From Teretinema sp942493045 (GTDB taxonomy: Bacteria; Spirochaetota; Spirochaetia; Treponematales; Treponemataceae), in the NCBI GenBank assembly GCA_942493045.1, contig OW818665.1:3162001-3226000 (forward strand): 64,000 bases of DNA. Reading direction: 5' to 3'. The notes beneath the pieces were generated by a model that saw nothing but the letters and a program-made list of their open reading frames with translations, had not been told where the DNA came from and searched no databases. The position numbers were made by a program, and so were the translations under genes. The stretch's first letter is position 1; each line of letters opens with the position of its first letter. Positions 49,110 to 57,726 of this stretch are shown here, in pieces.

Positions 49110-50414
49110 ATGGCTAATAAATTGCATCTGGAAACGTTGGCGGTACATGGGGGGCAGGTGCCTGATCCGGTGACCAAGGCTCGGGGTTTACCTGTGTGGC
49201 GTACTACGGCCTATAATTTTGATTCGGCCGAGCATGGAGCCAATCTTTTTGCCTTGAAGGAATTGGGCTTTATATACACCCGCCTCGGGGACCCGACCGC
49301 TCAAATTCTGGAAACCCGCATCGCCTTACTGGAAGGCGGGGCGGCCGCGGTGGCGACAGCTTCCGGAACCGCGGCCATTCATTACACGGCATTGACCCTG
49401 GCCCGGGCCGGAGACGAGATCGTGTCGGCCAATAATCTGTATGGCGGAACGTACACCATGTTCAAGGTACTGCTAAAGGACCAGGGCATTAATGTCAAAT
49501 TTGTGGACGCTACCAAGCCGGCGACGGTTGCCGCGGCGATTACGGACAAGACCCGCTTTGTATATGTGGAGACTATCGGTAACCCCTCCCTGGACGTGGT
49601 GGATATCGCCGCCATTGCCAAAATTGCCCATGAACATAATATTCCGCTGGTCGTGGATTCAACCTTTACCCCGCCGAGCAATTATCGTCCGATAGAGGAT
49701 GGCGCCGACGTTGTTATCCACAGTTTGAGCAAGTGGATCGGCGGACATGGCGCGGCAATCGGCGGCATCGCGGTGGACTCCGGAAAGTTTGACTGGAAAA
49801 AATCCAACGTGCCGCTGATGACTGAAGGCGACCCGGCCTATCACGGTTTGCGCTGGGCGCATGACCTCCCGGACGCCCTCGCGCCGATCGCTTTTGCTTT
49901 ACGTTTCCGCACCGGACCCCTGCGCAATCTGGGCGCCTGCCTGGCGCCGGATAATTCCTGGATCTTCCTGCAGGGTGCCGAAAGCCTGCCGGTGCGCATG
50001 GCCCGCCACAACGAGAACGCCCTGGCCGTGGCCCGCTATCTTAAAAAACACGCCAAGGTAGCCTGGGTGCGCTATCCCGGATTGGAAGGCGATCCTTCGT
50101 ATCCGATTGCCAATAAGCAGTTCAAGAACGGTTTTGGCGGCATGGTTGTTTTCGGTCTCAAGGCCGACGCCAAAAGTACCGGCCGTCAAAAGGGTGAACT
50201 CTTTATTAACAGTTTGGAATTGTTTTCCAATCTGGCCAATGTCGGGGACGCCAAAAGCCTGGCAATCCATTCAGCCAGCACAACCCACTCCCAGCTGACC
50301 GACGCCGAACAACTGGCCGGCGGTCTGCCGCCGGAACTGGTACGCCTGTCCATCGGAATTGAACATATTGACGATATCCTCGCCGATCTGGAACAGGCGC
50401 TCGCCAAAGCCTGA
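49110..50414 (+). CDS. metY: MetY, O-acetylhomoserine sulfhydrylase
   Basis: The 434-residue PLP enzyme is longer than the two trans-sulfuration enzymes upstream and matches the O-acetylhomoserine/O-acetylserine sulfhydrylase subgroup. It has LETLAVHGGQVPDPVTKARG at the start, FIYTRLGDPTAQILETRIAL, SGTAAIHYTALTL, NNLYGGTYTMFKVLLKDQGI, VDSTFTPPSNYRPIEDGAD and the PLP lysine in VVIHSLSKWIGGHGAAIGGI. The inserted region LRFRTGPLRNLGACLAPDNS is typical of the subgroup. It should use sulfide to make homocysteine directly. AGAAGGGG precedes the ATG. It lies after the repeat array and is closed by a strong terminator. Confidence 0.93.
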   Translation: MANKLHLETLAVHGGQVPDPVTKARGLPVWRTTAYNFDSAEHGANLFALKELGFIYTRLGDPTAQILETRIALLEGGAAAVATASGTAAIHYTALTLARAGDEIVSANNLYGGTYTMFKVLLKDQGINVKFVDATKPATVAAAITDKTRFVYVETIGNPSLDVVDIAAIAKIAHEHNIPLVVDSTFTPPSNYRPIEDGADVVIHSLSKWIGGHGAAIGGIAVDSGKFDWKKSNVPLMTEGDPAYHGLRWAHDLPDALAPIAFALRFRTGPLRNLGACLAPDNSWIFLQGAESLPVRMARHNENALAVARYLKKHAKVAWVRYPGLEGDPSYPIANKQFKNGFGGMVVFGLKADAKSTGRQKGELFINSLELFSNLANVGDAKSLAIHSASTTHSQLTDAEQLAGGLPPELVRLSIGIEHIDDILADLEQALAKA

Positions 50415-50434
50415 AGGATTTTGACTTGAAAAAG

Positions 50435-50482
50435 AACGGGCTTTCTGCGCGTGGATGGTACGGCAGAGAGCCCGTTTTTTTT
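50435..50482 (+). terminator. Intrinsic terminator after metY
   Basis: A 13-bp stem with one mismatch (50435-50447 with 50464-50476) is followed by a run of eight or more T. It separates the sulfur and copper units. Confidence 0.85.
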
Positions 50483-50552
50483 AGTTTTTGAATCTTCATT
50501 CACAAAGCGTTCACACTTTACATTTATACTTTGGTAAGCGGGGTACAGCAGA

Positions 50553-51977
50553 ATGACAAATGAAACTGAACTATTTCAGGTTGGAGGCATGACCTGCCCG
50601 TCCTGTGAACGGACGCTGGAACGGGAACTTGGTGCTCTGGCAGGAGTGTCAGCGGTACAGGCGGATAGATTCAAGAAAACAGTGCGTGTGGATTTAAGCT
50701 CGTCGAGCGAACAGCGGCCTGACCGCGCGGATATGCAAAAAGTGATACAGGACGCGGGTTATGCGGTTTTAGAACCGCGCGGCGGAAGCAGGTTGCCGGA
50801 GGGTAAGGCCGTCGCGTCTCTTGGAATCGGATTGCTGCTAGGCGCACTGTATCTGTTTCTTGACCATCTCGGGGTGTTTGCCGCCATACCGGTAATATCA
50901 GGAACCTTGGGTTTCGGAGCTCTGTTCGGAATCGGGCTATTAACTTCATTGCACTGTCTGGCCATGTGCGGGGCTCTGGTGCTGAGCCGGACCGCCCCAT
51001 CAAACGAAACTGACGCTGATCAGCTGACGCCGGGTAAAAGCAGTCCGCTCGCTCCGGCCCTGCTGTATAATGGCGGGCGCATGGTTTCTTACGCGGTTAC
51101 CGGGGCTCTGGCCGGGTATCTCGGAGCGGCATTTTCGTTTTCGCTGCGCAGTCGTTTTATCATCATGGTCGCGGCGGCTTTGTTGATGCTGGTTTTCGCT
51201 CTGCGGAATCTCGGAATTTTCAACTTTAAAATGATTACCCGATTGTTACCGGCGTCGGTGTGCGCCGCGAATAGAACTGCCGCTTCAAAGCAGGGCTCGC
51301 TGGTCCTCGGTTTGATGAACGGCCTGATGCCCTGCGGGCCGCTGCAGGCCATGCAGTTGTTCGCCCTCGGTACCGGCAGCGCCTTCGCCGGGGCCGCTTC
51401 TATGCTGGCTTTCGGCCTGGGAACGGTACCGCTGATGCTGGGCCTTGGCGCGGTGATCAGCCTTGTTCCGCGGCGGTTACTCGGGAGCGTGAACCGGGCC
51501 AGCGGAGTGCTGATGCTGGTCTTCGCTATAGTAACTGCCGGCCGGGCCTATAGCTTCGCGGGTAGCGGACCTGCCTTGGGGAATGGAGCGGGAGCTGTTG
51601 ATGGGGCAGGGGGAAACAGCCTTGTTGTAACCCCGCCGGTCAATGAACAAAAACCCGCAGCTCAGATAGCTCCCGGCGCTATCCGGCCGGTGATGGAAAA
51701 CGGAGTGCAGGTTATCGTCATGCCGATCGAGAGCCGGCGGTATCCCTCTTTCGTAGTGCAAAAAGGCATACCGGTCCGCTGGATTATTCGCGCCGCCCCC
51801 GGGACGCTGAACGGCTGCAATAATGCCATTATCATCCCGGCTTACAATGCCCAGATCCGCTTGTCGGCCGGTGATACTATCGTGGAGTTTACGCCCGATA
51901 AAGAAGGGGTTGTGCCTTTTTCTTGCTGGATGGGCATGATCCGCAGTACATTTACAATTACGGGAGGTCCCCTATGA
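50553..51977 (+). CDS. HMA / DsbD_2-type permease / cupredoxin fusion for copper handling
   Basis: The 474-residue protein joins three parts. Residues 8-72 are an HMA metal-binding domain (GGMTCPSC, Cys15 and Cys18). Residues 85-330 are a six-helix permease like the sulfite-exporter/DsbD_2 group, with paired cysteines in TSLHCLAMCGALVL (135, 139) and NGLMPCGPLQAMQ (261). Residues 375-474 are cupredoxin-like, with the copper-site pattern LNGCNNAIIIP (Cys422) and FSCWMGM (Cys458, Met460, Met462). The protein could carry copper across or through the membrane, or reduce and insert it. A copper ATPase gene overlaps its stop (ATGA). Separate genes of these types exist in other bacteria; the three-part fusion is notable. 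Confidence 0.85.
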   Translation: MTNETELFQVGGMTCPSCERTLERELGALAGVSAVQADRFKKTVRVDLSSSSEQRPDRADMQKVIQDAGYAVLEPRGGSRLPEGKAVASLGIGLLLGALYLFLDHLGVFAAIPVISGTLGFGALFGIGLLTSLHCLAMCGALVLSRTAPSNETDADQLTPGKSSPLAPALLYNGGRMVSYAVTGALAGYLGAAFSFSLRSRFIIMVAAALLMLVFALRNLGIFNFKMITRLLPASVCAANRTAASKQGSLVLGLMNGLMPCGPLQAMQLFALGTGSAFAGAASMLAFGLGTVPLMLGLGAVISLVPRRLLGSVNRASGVLMLVFAIVTAGRAYSFAGSGPALGNGAGAVDGAGGNSLVVTPPVNEQKPAAQIAPGAIRPVMENGVQVIVMPIESRRYPSFVVQKGIPVRWIIRAAPGTLNGCNNAIIIPAYNAQIRLSAGDTIVEFTPDKEGVVPFSCWMGMIRSTFTITGGPL

Positions 51978-54247
51978 CCCAAGACTATGAAATAACCGTT
52001 TCCGGCATGACCTGCGCGTCCTGCGTCCGGGCGGTAGAAAAATCTGTTGGAAAACTCGCCGGGGTGGAGTCGGTGTCCGTGAATTTGGCAACCGAACGCG
52101 CTCTGGTAAAATATAATCCGGAAGTGCTGCGGCCCTCCGAGATAAGAAATGAAATTTCTGATGCCGGTTATAAGCCGGTCGAGATCACGGAGTCCAGTGC
52201 CGGAGACGCCCATCAGAAAAGCAAAGAACGCGAAATACGGGTATTGTGGGCCAAGTTTACCGTAGCTGCCTTGTTTTCAGTGCCGCTGTTTTATCTGGCG
52301 ATGGGCGCCATGCTGGGCTGGCCGATTCCGTCTTCACTGGCCCCGATGCGCTTCCCGCTGCGTTATGCCCTGACACAGATTCTGCTGGTCCTTCCGGTAA
52401 TCGCCGCCGGTTACCGGTTTTACGTGGTTGGGGTTAAGGCGATGCTGCACCGCTCCCCGAATATGGATTCTCTGATTGCTATGGGCACCGCCGCCGCCAT
52501 TTTTTATAGTTTGTTCTCCATCTTTCAGGTTTTGTCCGGCGACTTTATGGCTGTTGATCACCTCTATTTTGAAACGGCCGGCGTGATCATCACTTTGATT
52601 TTACTTGGAAAATCCCTGGAGGCGGTCACCAAGGGACGGACATCGCAGTCCATCAAGAAGCTGCTGGGCTTGCGGCCCAAAACCGCCACAGTGATCCTGG
52701 ACGGCGTTGAAAAAGAAATCGCCGTCGCTGAAGTGCGCGCCAGCGACACGGTGCTGGTGCGTCCCGGTGAGCGCATTCCGGTCGACGGCGTTGTGCTTAG
52801 GGGAAATACTTCGGTCGATGAGTCCATGCTCACCGGAGAGTCCATACCGGTGGAGAAAAATCCCGGGGATGCCGTGGTCGGCGCCAGCATCAATCGCAAC
52901 GGTTCGATTACTTTCAAGGCTACGGCGGTCGGCGCGGATACGGTACTCTCGCGTATTGTCAAACTGGTGGAGGACGCCCAGGGGTCTAAAGCTCCTATTG
53001 CCCGTCTGGCCGATATCGTTTCCGGTTATTTCGTGCCGGTGGTGTTTGTGATTGCCTTTGTATCGGCCGCGTTGTGGTTTTTTACCGGCCATGACAGCGT
53101 CTTTGCCCTGACTATTTTTGTGGCGGTGTTGACCATTGCCTGCCCCTGCGCCCTCGGGTTGGCGACGCCGACGGCTATCATGGTCGGTACAGGCAAGGGC
53201 GCTGAAAGCGGAATTCTGATCAAGTCCGGCGAAGCTCTGGAAACCGCCCACAAGATTACCACGGTGGTGTTTGACAAGACCGGCACGCTGACCGAAGGAC
53301 GGCCGGTGTTAACCGATATTCTCCCGGCCGAAGGTTTTGACCGTGCGTTACTGCTCGCCCTTACCGCCGCGGCTGAACATGCTTCCGAGCATCCGCTCGG
53401 AGAAGCGATAGTCAATGCCGCGGCCGCTGAAGAAATCGCGCTCGCTCCGGTCACCGATTTTTCGGCGATTCCCGGCAAGGGTATAGCCGCGACCGTCACC
53501 CTCAGCGGGGCGGCCGAACGGCGGGTGCTGGCCGGTAACGCGGCCCTGTTAAGCGACCGCTCTGTGGCTGTTCCGGAAGGCGCGCTCAGGGCCGCGGACA
53601 CTCTGGCCGCTGAAGGTAAAACTCCGATGTATATCGCGGTGGACGGGCAGTGGGCCGGTCTGGTGGCCGTCGCCGATGTGCTTAAGAGCTCGGCGATACA
53701 GGCTGTGCGCCGTCTGCATGAGCTCAATATTTCGGTGGTCATGATAACCGGAGACAACCAGCGCACGGCCGACGCCATTGCCCGGAAGGCCGGAATCGAC
53801 AGAGTCCTGGCCGGGGTGCTACCCGGAGGCAAGGCCGATGAGGTTGCCGCGCTCTGTCGCTCCGGAGAGGTCGTGGCGATGGTCGGTGACGGCATCAATG
53901 ACGCTCCGGCCCTGGCCCGCGCCGACGTCGGAATCGCGGTCGGCTCCGGAACCGATGTGGCCATCGAAAGCGCCGATATCGTTTTAATGCGCAATGACTT
54001 GCTGGATGTCAGCGCGGCCATCGCGCTCTCCCGCGCCGTAATCCGCAACATCCGTCAGAATTTATTCTGGGCCTTTGCCTACAATGTATTGGGAATCCCG
54101 GTAGCCGCCGGCCTGCTCTATCTTTTCGGCGGCCCGCTATTGAATCCGGTTTTGGCCGCGGCGGCCATGTCGATGAGTTCTGTATCCGTATTGACCAACG
54201 CCCTGCGCCTGAAGCGTTTTAATCCAAGAAAAGGAGTTTCTTCATGA
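51974..54247 (+). CDS. copA: CopA-type copper-exporting P1B-ATPase
   Basis: The 757-residue P-type ATPase pumps Cu+ out of the cytoplasm. It has one N-terminal HMA domain (VSGMTCASC), eight membrane helices, the actuator motif MLTGESIPVEK, the CPC ion site IACPCALGLATPTAIMVG, the phosphorylation site VFDKTGTLTEGRPV, the HP motif EHPLGEAI and the nucleotide/hinge motifs TGDNQRTADAIARKAGI and VGDGINDAPALARADVG. All key residues appear intact, and the CPC places it in the Cu+ group. The ATG at 51974 has GGGAGG upstream and overlaps the stop before it. The stop overlaps the next lipoprotein start (ATGA), giving one continuous operon. Confidence 0.95.
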   Translation: MTQDYEITVSGMTCASCVRAVEKSVGKLAGVESVSVNLATERALVKYNPEVLRPSEIRNEISDAGYKPVEITESSAGDAHQKSKEREIRVLWAKFTVAALFSVPLFYLAMGAMLGWPIPSSLAPMRFPLRYALTQILLVLPVIAAGYRFYVVGVKAMLHRSPNMDSLIAMGTAAAIFYSLFSIFQVLSGDFMAVDHLYFETAGVIITLILLGKSLEAVTKGRTSQSIKKLLGLRPKTATVILDGVEKEIAVAEVRASDTVLVRPGERIPVDGVVLRGNTSVDESMLTGESIPVEKNPGDAVVGASINRNGSITFKATAVGADTVLSRIVKLVEDAQGSKAPIARLADIVSGYFVPVVFVIAFVSAALWFFTGHDSVFALTIFVAVLTIACPCALGLATPTAIMVGTGKGAESGILIKSGEALETAHKITTVVFDKTGTLTEGRPVLTDILPAEGFDRALLLALTAAAEHASEHPLGEAIVNAAAAEEIALAPVTDFSAIPGKGIAATVTLSGAAERRVLAGNAALLSDRSVAVPEGALRAADTLAAEGKTPMYIAVDGQWAGLVAVADVLKSSAIQAVRRLHELNISVVMITGDNQRTADAIARKAGIDRVLAGVLPGGKADEVAALCRSGEVVAMVGDGINDAPALARADVGIAVGSGTDVAIESADIVLMRNDLLDVSAAIALSRAVIRNIRQNLFWAFAYNVLGIPVAAGLLYLFGGPLLNPVLAAAAMSMSSVSVLTNALRLKRFNPRKGVSS

Positions 54248-54948
54248 AGTTAACCAAAGGGCTAACCGCTCTGGTTTTTTTACTGGCTTTCGTTTCGATG
54301 TCTGTATTGTCCTGCAACCGTCTGTCGGTCAGCACGGATATAATCGGTCGTACCGCGGTCAGTACCTTTCGCGCTTTGACGGAAAAAAATCCCGATCTGG
54401 TAAAACGAGCGAGTGACGGCGACACTTGGTATTTAGCCTCTCCTTCAGGCGAGTATGTGCTGCTCGGTTCGGTTTCCGGTTTGGAGCTGGATAGCGCTCC
54501 CTTTATCGAAGCCGGCCTGGATCCTGAGCGTCTTGCCGCGTTTGACACGGCGGGTACAGAAACCGGCGGGATTCTTTATCGGATGGAGGGTTCACGTCTT
54601 GCCATTCTCGCGGGAGCGGATTTTCCTCCGCGCTCTGCAGCGGAAGGGGGAATCGTGGGAGCGCTCTCCGACATAGTAGCGAACTCTCCGGAGCGTATCG
54701 GCTATCATCAGGATCTGGACCATTATGGAATCGCCTTCGGCGGGGGAAATATGTTCGAATGGGCCCGCGACACCTCCGCCAATGATAAGGACATGGTTTT
54801 TGTAATCGAAGGCGTACCTCTGATAGCGGCGGGGCTTGATGTCACGCGGCTCGGCGGCGGATGGCTGTATGCTGACGTCAAGGTCAGTGACGCGTCCGGT
54901 AAGATGGTTATGGTTAAAAAACTACTGAAACCGTTTGACCTGCCTTAG
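54244..54948 (+). CDS. Lipoprotein of unknown function in the copper operon
   Basis: The 234-residue protein has a signal peptide with lipobox SVLSC (Cys24), so it is membrane-anchored on the outside. I do not recognise the mature domain. It contains two similar-looking segments: SAPFIEAGLDPERLAAFD and GVPLIAAGLDVTRLGGGW, both with a GLD motif followed by a helix, and a segment TWYLASPSGEYVLLGSV. No cysteine remains in the mature part and there are few Met or His residues, so direct copper binding is not suggested. The gene overlaps copA by four bases and lies 11 bases before the response regulator, so it is co-expressed and may act as a sensor partner. Confidence 0.75.
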   Translation: MKLTKGLTALVFLLAFVSMSVLSCNRLSVSTDIIGRTAVSTFRALTEKNPDLVKRASDGDTWYLASPSGEYVLLGSVSGLELDSAPFIEAGLDPERLAAFDTAGTETGGILYRMEGSRLAILAGADFPPRSAAEGGIVGALSDIVANSPERIGYHQDLDHYGIAFGGGNMFEWARDTSANDKDMVFVIEGVPLIAAGLDVTRLGGGWLYADVKVSDASGKMVMVKKLLKPFDLP

Positions 54949-54959
54949 GCGGTGTAGCC

Positions 54960-55673
54960 GTGAATGAGACTGTGCTCGTTGTCGATGATGAAATCGAAAT
55001 CACCCGTCTGGTGGCCGGCTACCTGAGCGCCGCCGGTTATCGGGTATTATCGGCTTGCAACGGGGTAGAGGCGCTTGCGCTCGCCGAGGGTAAGCGTCTG
55101 GCCTGCGCGATTCTGGATATCAATATGCCGCTGCTCGACGGCTACGCGACGGCCAAAGAATTACGCGCGCGGCAGAGTGGACTTCCGATAATTTTTCTTA
55201 CCGCTCGCAGCGCTGTTCTGGAAAAAGTCCGGGCGCTGGAGGATGGCGCCGACGATTATGTGGTGAAACCCTTCAGTCCCCGGGAGCTGACGGCCCGTGT
55301 CACGGCCGTGCTGCGCCGTTCCCAGATCAATCCTGAAACAAACCCGGTCAGCGCGGGTCCCGGCACGGTGCTAGTTTGCGGTCCTCTCGAAATTGATTTC
55401 AGAAGGCACGTAGTTACGGTTGCTGGTATTGAACGGCCTCTAACCGCGGCCCAGTTTGCGATCCTTGAGCTCCTGGCAACCCATCCCTCCCAGGTTTTTA
55501 CCCGTACCGCGATTATGCGTTGTCTTTCGACTGATGGATCCGAAAGCCTTGAGCGGACAGTGGACGCGCATATTAAAAATTTACGGAAAGCCCTCGGCGA
55601 TTCCGGAGAGCAGTCCCGGCTTATCGGAACGGTACGCGGCAGCGGCTACCGTTTTATCGGGGCGCGTTCATGA
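54960..55673 (+). CDS. OmpR-family response regulator
   Basis: The 237-residue protein has an N-terminal receiver domain (VLVVDDEIEITRLVAGYL, phosphoacceptor in ILDINMPLLDGY, switch in IIFLTARSAVL, Lys in DDYVVKPFSPREL) and a C-terminal OmpR-type winged helix (LTAAQFAILELLATHPSQVF, DAHIKNLRKALGDSGEQSRL, VRGSGYRF). It should act on the kinase encoded next and regulate the copper operon. The start is a GTG at 54960 with AGGCGG upstream, as no in-frame ATG is better placed. It ends where the kinase ATG begins. Confidence 0.93.
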   Translation: MNETVLVVDDEIEITRLVAGYLSAAGYRVLSACNGVEALALAEGKRLACAILDINMPLLDGYATAKELRARQSGLPIIFLTARSAVLEKVRALEDGADDYVVKPFSPRELTARVTAVLRRSQINPETNPVSAGPGTVLVCGPLEIDFRRHVVTVAGIERPLTAAQFAILELLATHPSQVFTRTAIMRCLSTDGSESLERTVDAHIKNLRKALGDSGEQSRLIGTVRGSGYRFIGARS

Positions 55674-57040
55674 AACTGGCTAACCGTCTGGTGCTGGCGC
55701 TGTCGCTTACGACTCTTATCGGCGCAGTCATCGTGTTTGTCGTAGTGCGGTTTTCTTCTGAACAGTTGTTGCGCTCTTTTGTGTATCAGGGAGACCGCGA
55801 AAACGCCCAGCTTTATGCCCTGGCCGCGGCCGAGTACTGGCAGAAGAACAGCGGTTGGGACGGTGTCGGTGAGTACCTGTCGCAGCGTTACGCCGACGGC
55901 TATGTGGATCGGGTGGCGGTTGCCGACCGGTCCGGTTTGATCGTCGCGGACAGTCTGCCCGGGGAGCGCTCTTTTCTCGGTACCGTGCATCCGGAAAAAC
56001 ACGTACATAAGGGGGTGCCGGTAATCGTCTGGGGCGAAAACGTCGGAACCGTGATGGTTGGTTCGATGATCGACTCGTCATTGGGTTACCGCGGGGACGA
56101 TTTTCTTGCATCCATCATGCAGGCTCTGTTTGTCGCGTTGCTGCTCTCTGAAATTTTCGCGGTGCTCTGCGCGCTGTATTTTTCGCGGAGCCTCTCCCGT
56201 CCGCTAGTCCGCCTCTCCGGCGCCTTGTTGCGGGTTTCCCGGGGCGCTGTACCGGCGTCGAATTCCGATGGCTGCTTTGAGAACAGTACCGATGAGATAG
56301 TCGCGCTCGGTTCAGCCTTTAACCGGATGAACGCCGAGTTGGCCTCTTTGGAAGCCCAGAAAAAGCAGATAATCGCCGACTCCGCCCACGAATTGCGTAC
56401 GCCGGTTACTCTGATTCGGGGTACGGTCGAAGCCATGCTGGACGGAATTTATCCGACCGACCGGCAGACTCTGCGGTCGGTGCATGATGAGACGCTGCGC
56501 CTGTCCAGGTTGATTGACGCTCTTGATGAACTGCAGTTGATAGACTCAGGCGCCCTGAAGCTTTCCCTCGAAAGCGTCGATGTAGGAGAATTCCTGGCGA
56601 CGGCTGTCACTGTATTCAGAAACTCCATATCAGAGAAAAGTCTACAGGTCCAAATAGGCGCCGAGGAGCGCCTGCCGGTGACAGTCCAGGCCGACCGGCT
56701 GCGGTTGACCGAGGTGCTTTACAATTTGCTTTCAAACGCCATCAGGCATACACCGGCGGGCGGTCGCATCAGCGTGGTTTACCGTCTTCTTCCCGGAGCT
56801 GATGGCGTCGAAATACGGGTCGAGGATTCCGGTCCCGGCATTCCGGCCGCGGAGCGCGGAAAAGTGTTTAACCGGTATTACCGCCTGGACGCGGCGCGTT
56901 CCGGCGCTTTGGGCGGCCGTGGCTTGGGTTTGGCTATTGCCCGGGAAATAGCTCAGGCGCATGGGGGAAGCCTCAGCTGCGCGGAGTCGGTCCTGCATGG
57001 CGGGGCTAGCTTTGTGCTGCGCCTGCCGGTTTCGTTCTGA
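55670..57040 (+). CDS. Sensor histidine kinase (two TM, HAMP)
   Basis: The 456-residue kinase has membrane segments at about 7-29 and 150-172 enclosing a periplasmic domain of about 120 residues, a HAMP-like linker, a HisKA dimerisation domain with the phosphoacceptor in IADSAHELRTPVTLIRGTVE, and a HATPase domain with NLLSNAIRHTPAGGRI, EDSGPGIPAAERGKVFNRYY and GRGLGLAIAREIAQAHGGSL. The periplasmic domain has only two or three His/Met residues that could bind copper (HPEKHVHKG), so a CusS-like metal site is possible but not clear. The ATG overlaps the regulator stop (ATGA). It closes the copper transcription unit; no terminator is seen. Confidence 0.93.
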   Translation: MKLANRLVLALSLTTLIGAVIVFVVVRFSSEQLLRSFVYQGDRENAQLYALAAAEYWQKNSGWDGVGEYLSQRYADGYVDRVAVADRSGLIVADSLPGERSFLGTVHPEKHVHKGVPVIVWGENVGTVMVGSMIDSSLGYRGDDFLASIMQALFVALLLSEIFAVLCALYFSRSLSRPLVRLSGALLRVSRGAVPASNSDGCFENSTDEIVALGSAFNRMNAELASLEAQKKQIIADSAHELRTPVTLIRGTVEAMLDGIYPTDRQTLRSVHDETLRLSRLIDALDELQLIDSGALKLSLESVDVGEFLATAVTVFRNSISEKSLQVQIGAEERLPVTVQADRLRLTEVLYNLLSNAIRHTPAGGRISVVYRLLPGADGVEIRVEDSGPGIPAAERGKVFNRYYRLDAARSGALGGRGLGLAIAREIAQAHGGSLSCAESVLHGGASFVLRLPVSF

Positions 57041-57083
57041 AATATCGGCATGCGGCGGTTGATAAATACAGTTTCGGGCGCTA

Positions 57084-57102
57084 TCCTTGGTTAAAACAAG
57101 GA
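57084..57102 (+). promoter_or_regulatory. Hairpin covering the ribosome-binding site of the next gene
   Basis: TCCTTG (57084-57089) pairs with CAAGGA (57097-57102), loop GTTAAAA. The right arm is the AAGGAG Shine-Dalgarno of the secreted-protein gene, so translation may be limited unless the stem opens. Confidence 0.35.
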
Positions 57103-57108
57103 GTTTCC

Positions 57109-57669
57109 ATGTCCAACCGAAAATTTTTGTTCTCTGCCGTGTTCGCCTTTTTCGCTCTCACCTTCTGTACAGCCCAGACACCGACTAAAGTATTATCGCA
57201 GGCCCTGCTGGACCGCTTTCTTGCCGATATGCCCTCCGTTATGTCCGATCCGGTCGTTTCTTCAACCTGGGAAACCGCCACCCAGGCCGTGTTGATGGAA
57301 GCGATCACCAATCCATCTTCCGGCATTATGATGGGACAGGTACTGTTCGATGATGTCTATAATATGCAAAAAGCCGTCTGCCAGAAAATGAAAGCGGACG
57401 CCCGGGTTTCCGCCGCCATAGCTAGAAAAAACTGGAAGAGCGAGTTCTGGGATGTGTATCTGGTGATGGTGATCGGTCTGCCCTATGCTCATAATCAGGA
57501 TATTCAGGACAGCGAAGAGCTCTCGGAATTCTCGGGTTCCCTGGATTTCTCCCAAATGCCGCCTTCCGGCAAGTTTTTGCATCCGGATGATATGGCTTTA
57601 ATCCAGGCTAACCTGCCGCGCATCGAAGAACTGATGGGCGACGAGATCGCGGAGAATAATGGATACTGA
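57109..57669 (+). CDS. Secreted protein of unknown function
   Basis: The 186-residue product begins with a signal peptide (SAVFAFFALTFCTAQTPTKV; cleavage near AQ, or a lipobox-like LTFC). The mature part is helical and acidic with conserved-looking segments LLDRFLADMPSVMSDPVV and LVMVIGLPYAHNQDIQDSEE. One mature cysteine is visible. No family is recognised. AAGGAGTTTCC precedes the ATG and the Shine-Dalgarno sequence is part of a small hairpin. The gene stands 68 bases after the copper kinase and 57 before a GGDEF-EAL gene that has its own promoter, so it may be a one-gene unit. Confidence 0.7.
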   Translation: MSNRKFLFSAVFAFFALTFCTAQTPTKVLSQALLDRFLADMPSVMSDPVVSSTWETATQAVLMEAITNPSSGIMMGQVLFDDVYNMQKAVCQKMKADARVSAAIARKNWKSEFWDVYLVMVIGLPYAHNQDIQDSEELSEFSGSLDFSQMPPSGKFLHPDDMALIQANLPRIEELMGDEIAENNGY

Positions 57670-57691
57670 CAGCCCTGATGCCGGGTTTCGT

Positions 57692-57720
57692 TTGCATGGG
57701 GCCATTTTCTGGACTATACT
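57692..57720 (+). promoter_or_regulatory. Promoter of the intact GGDEF-EAL gene, leaderless geometry
   Basis: TTGCAT (57692-57697), 17-base spacer and TATACT (57715-57720) lie six bases before the ATG at 57727. The six bases AGTGAA are not a Shine-Dalgarno site. Confidence 0.65.
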
Positions 57721-57726
57721 AGTGAA

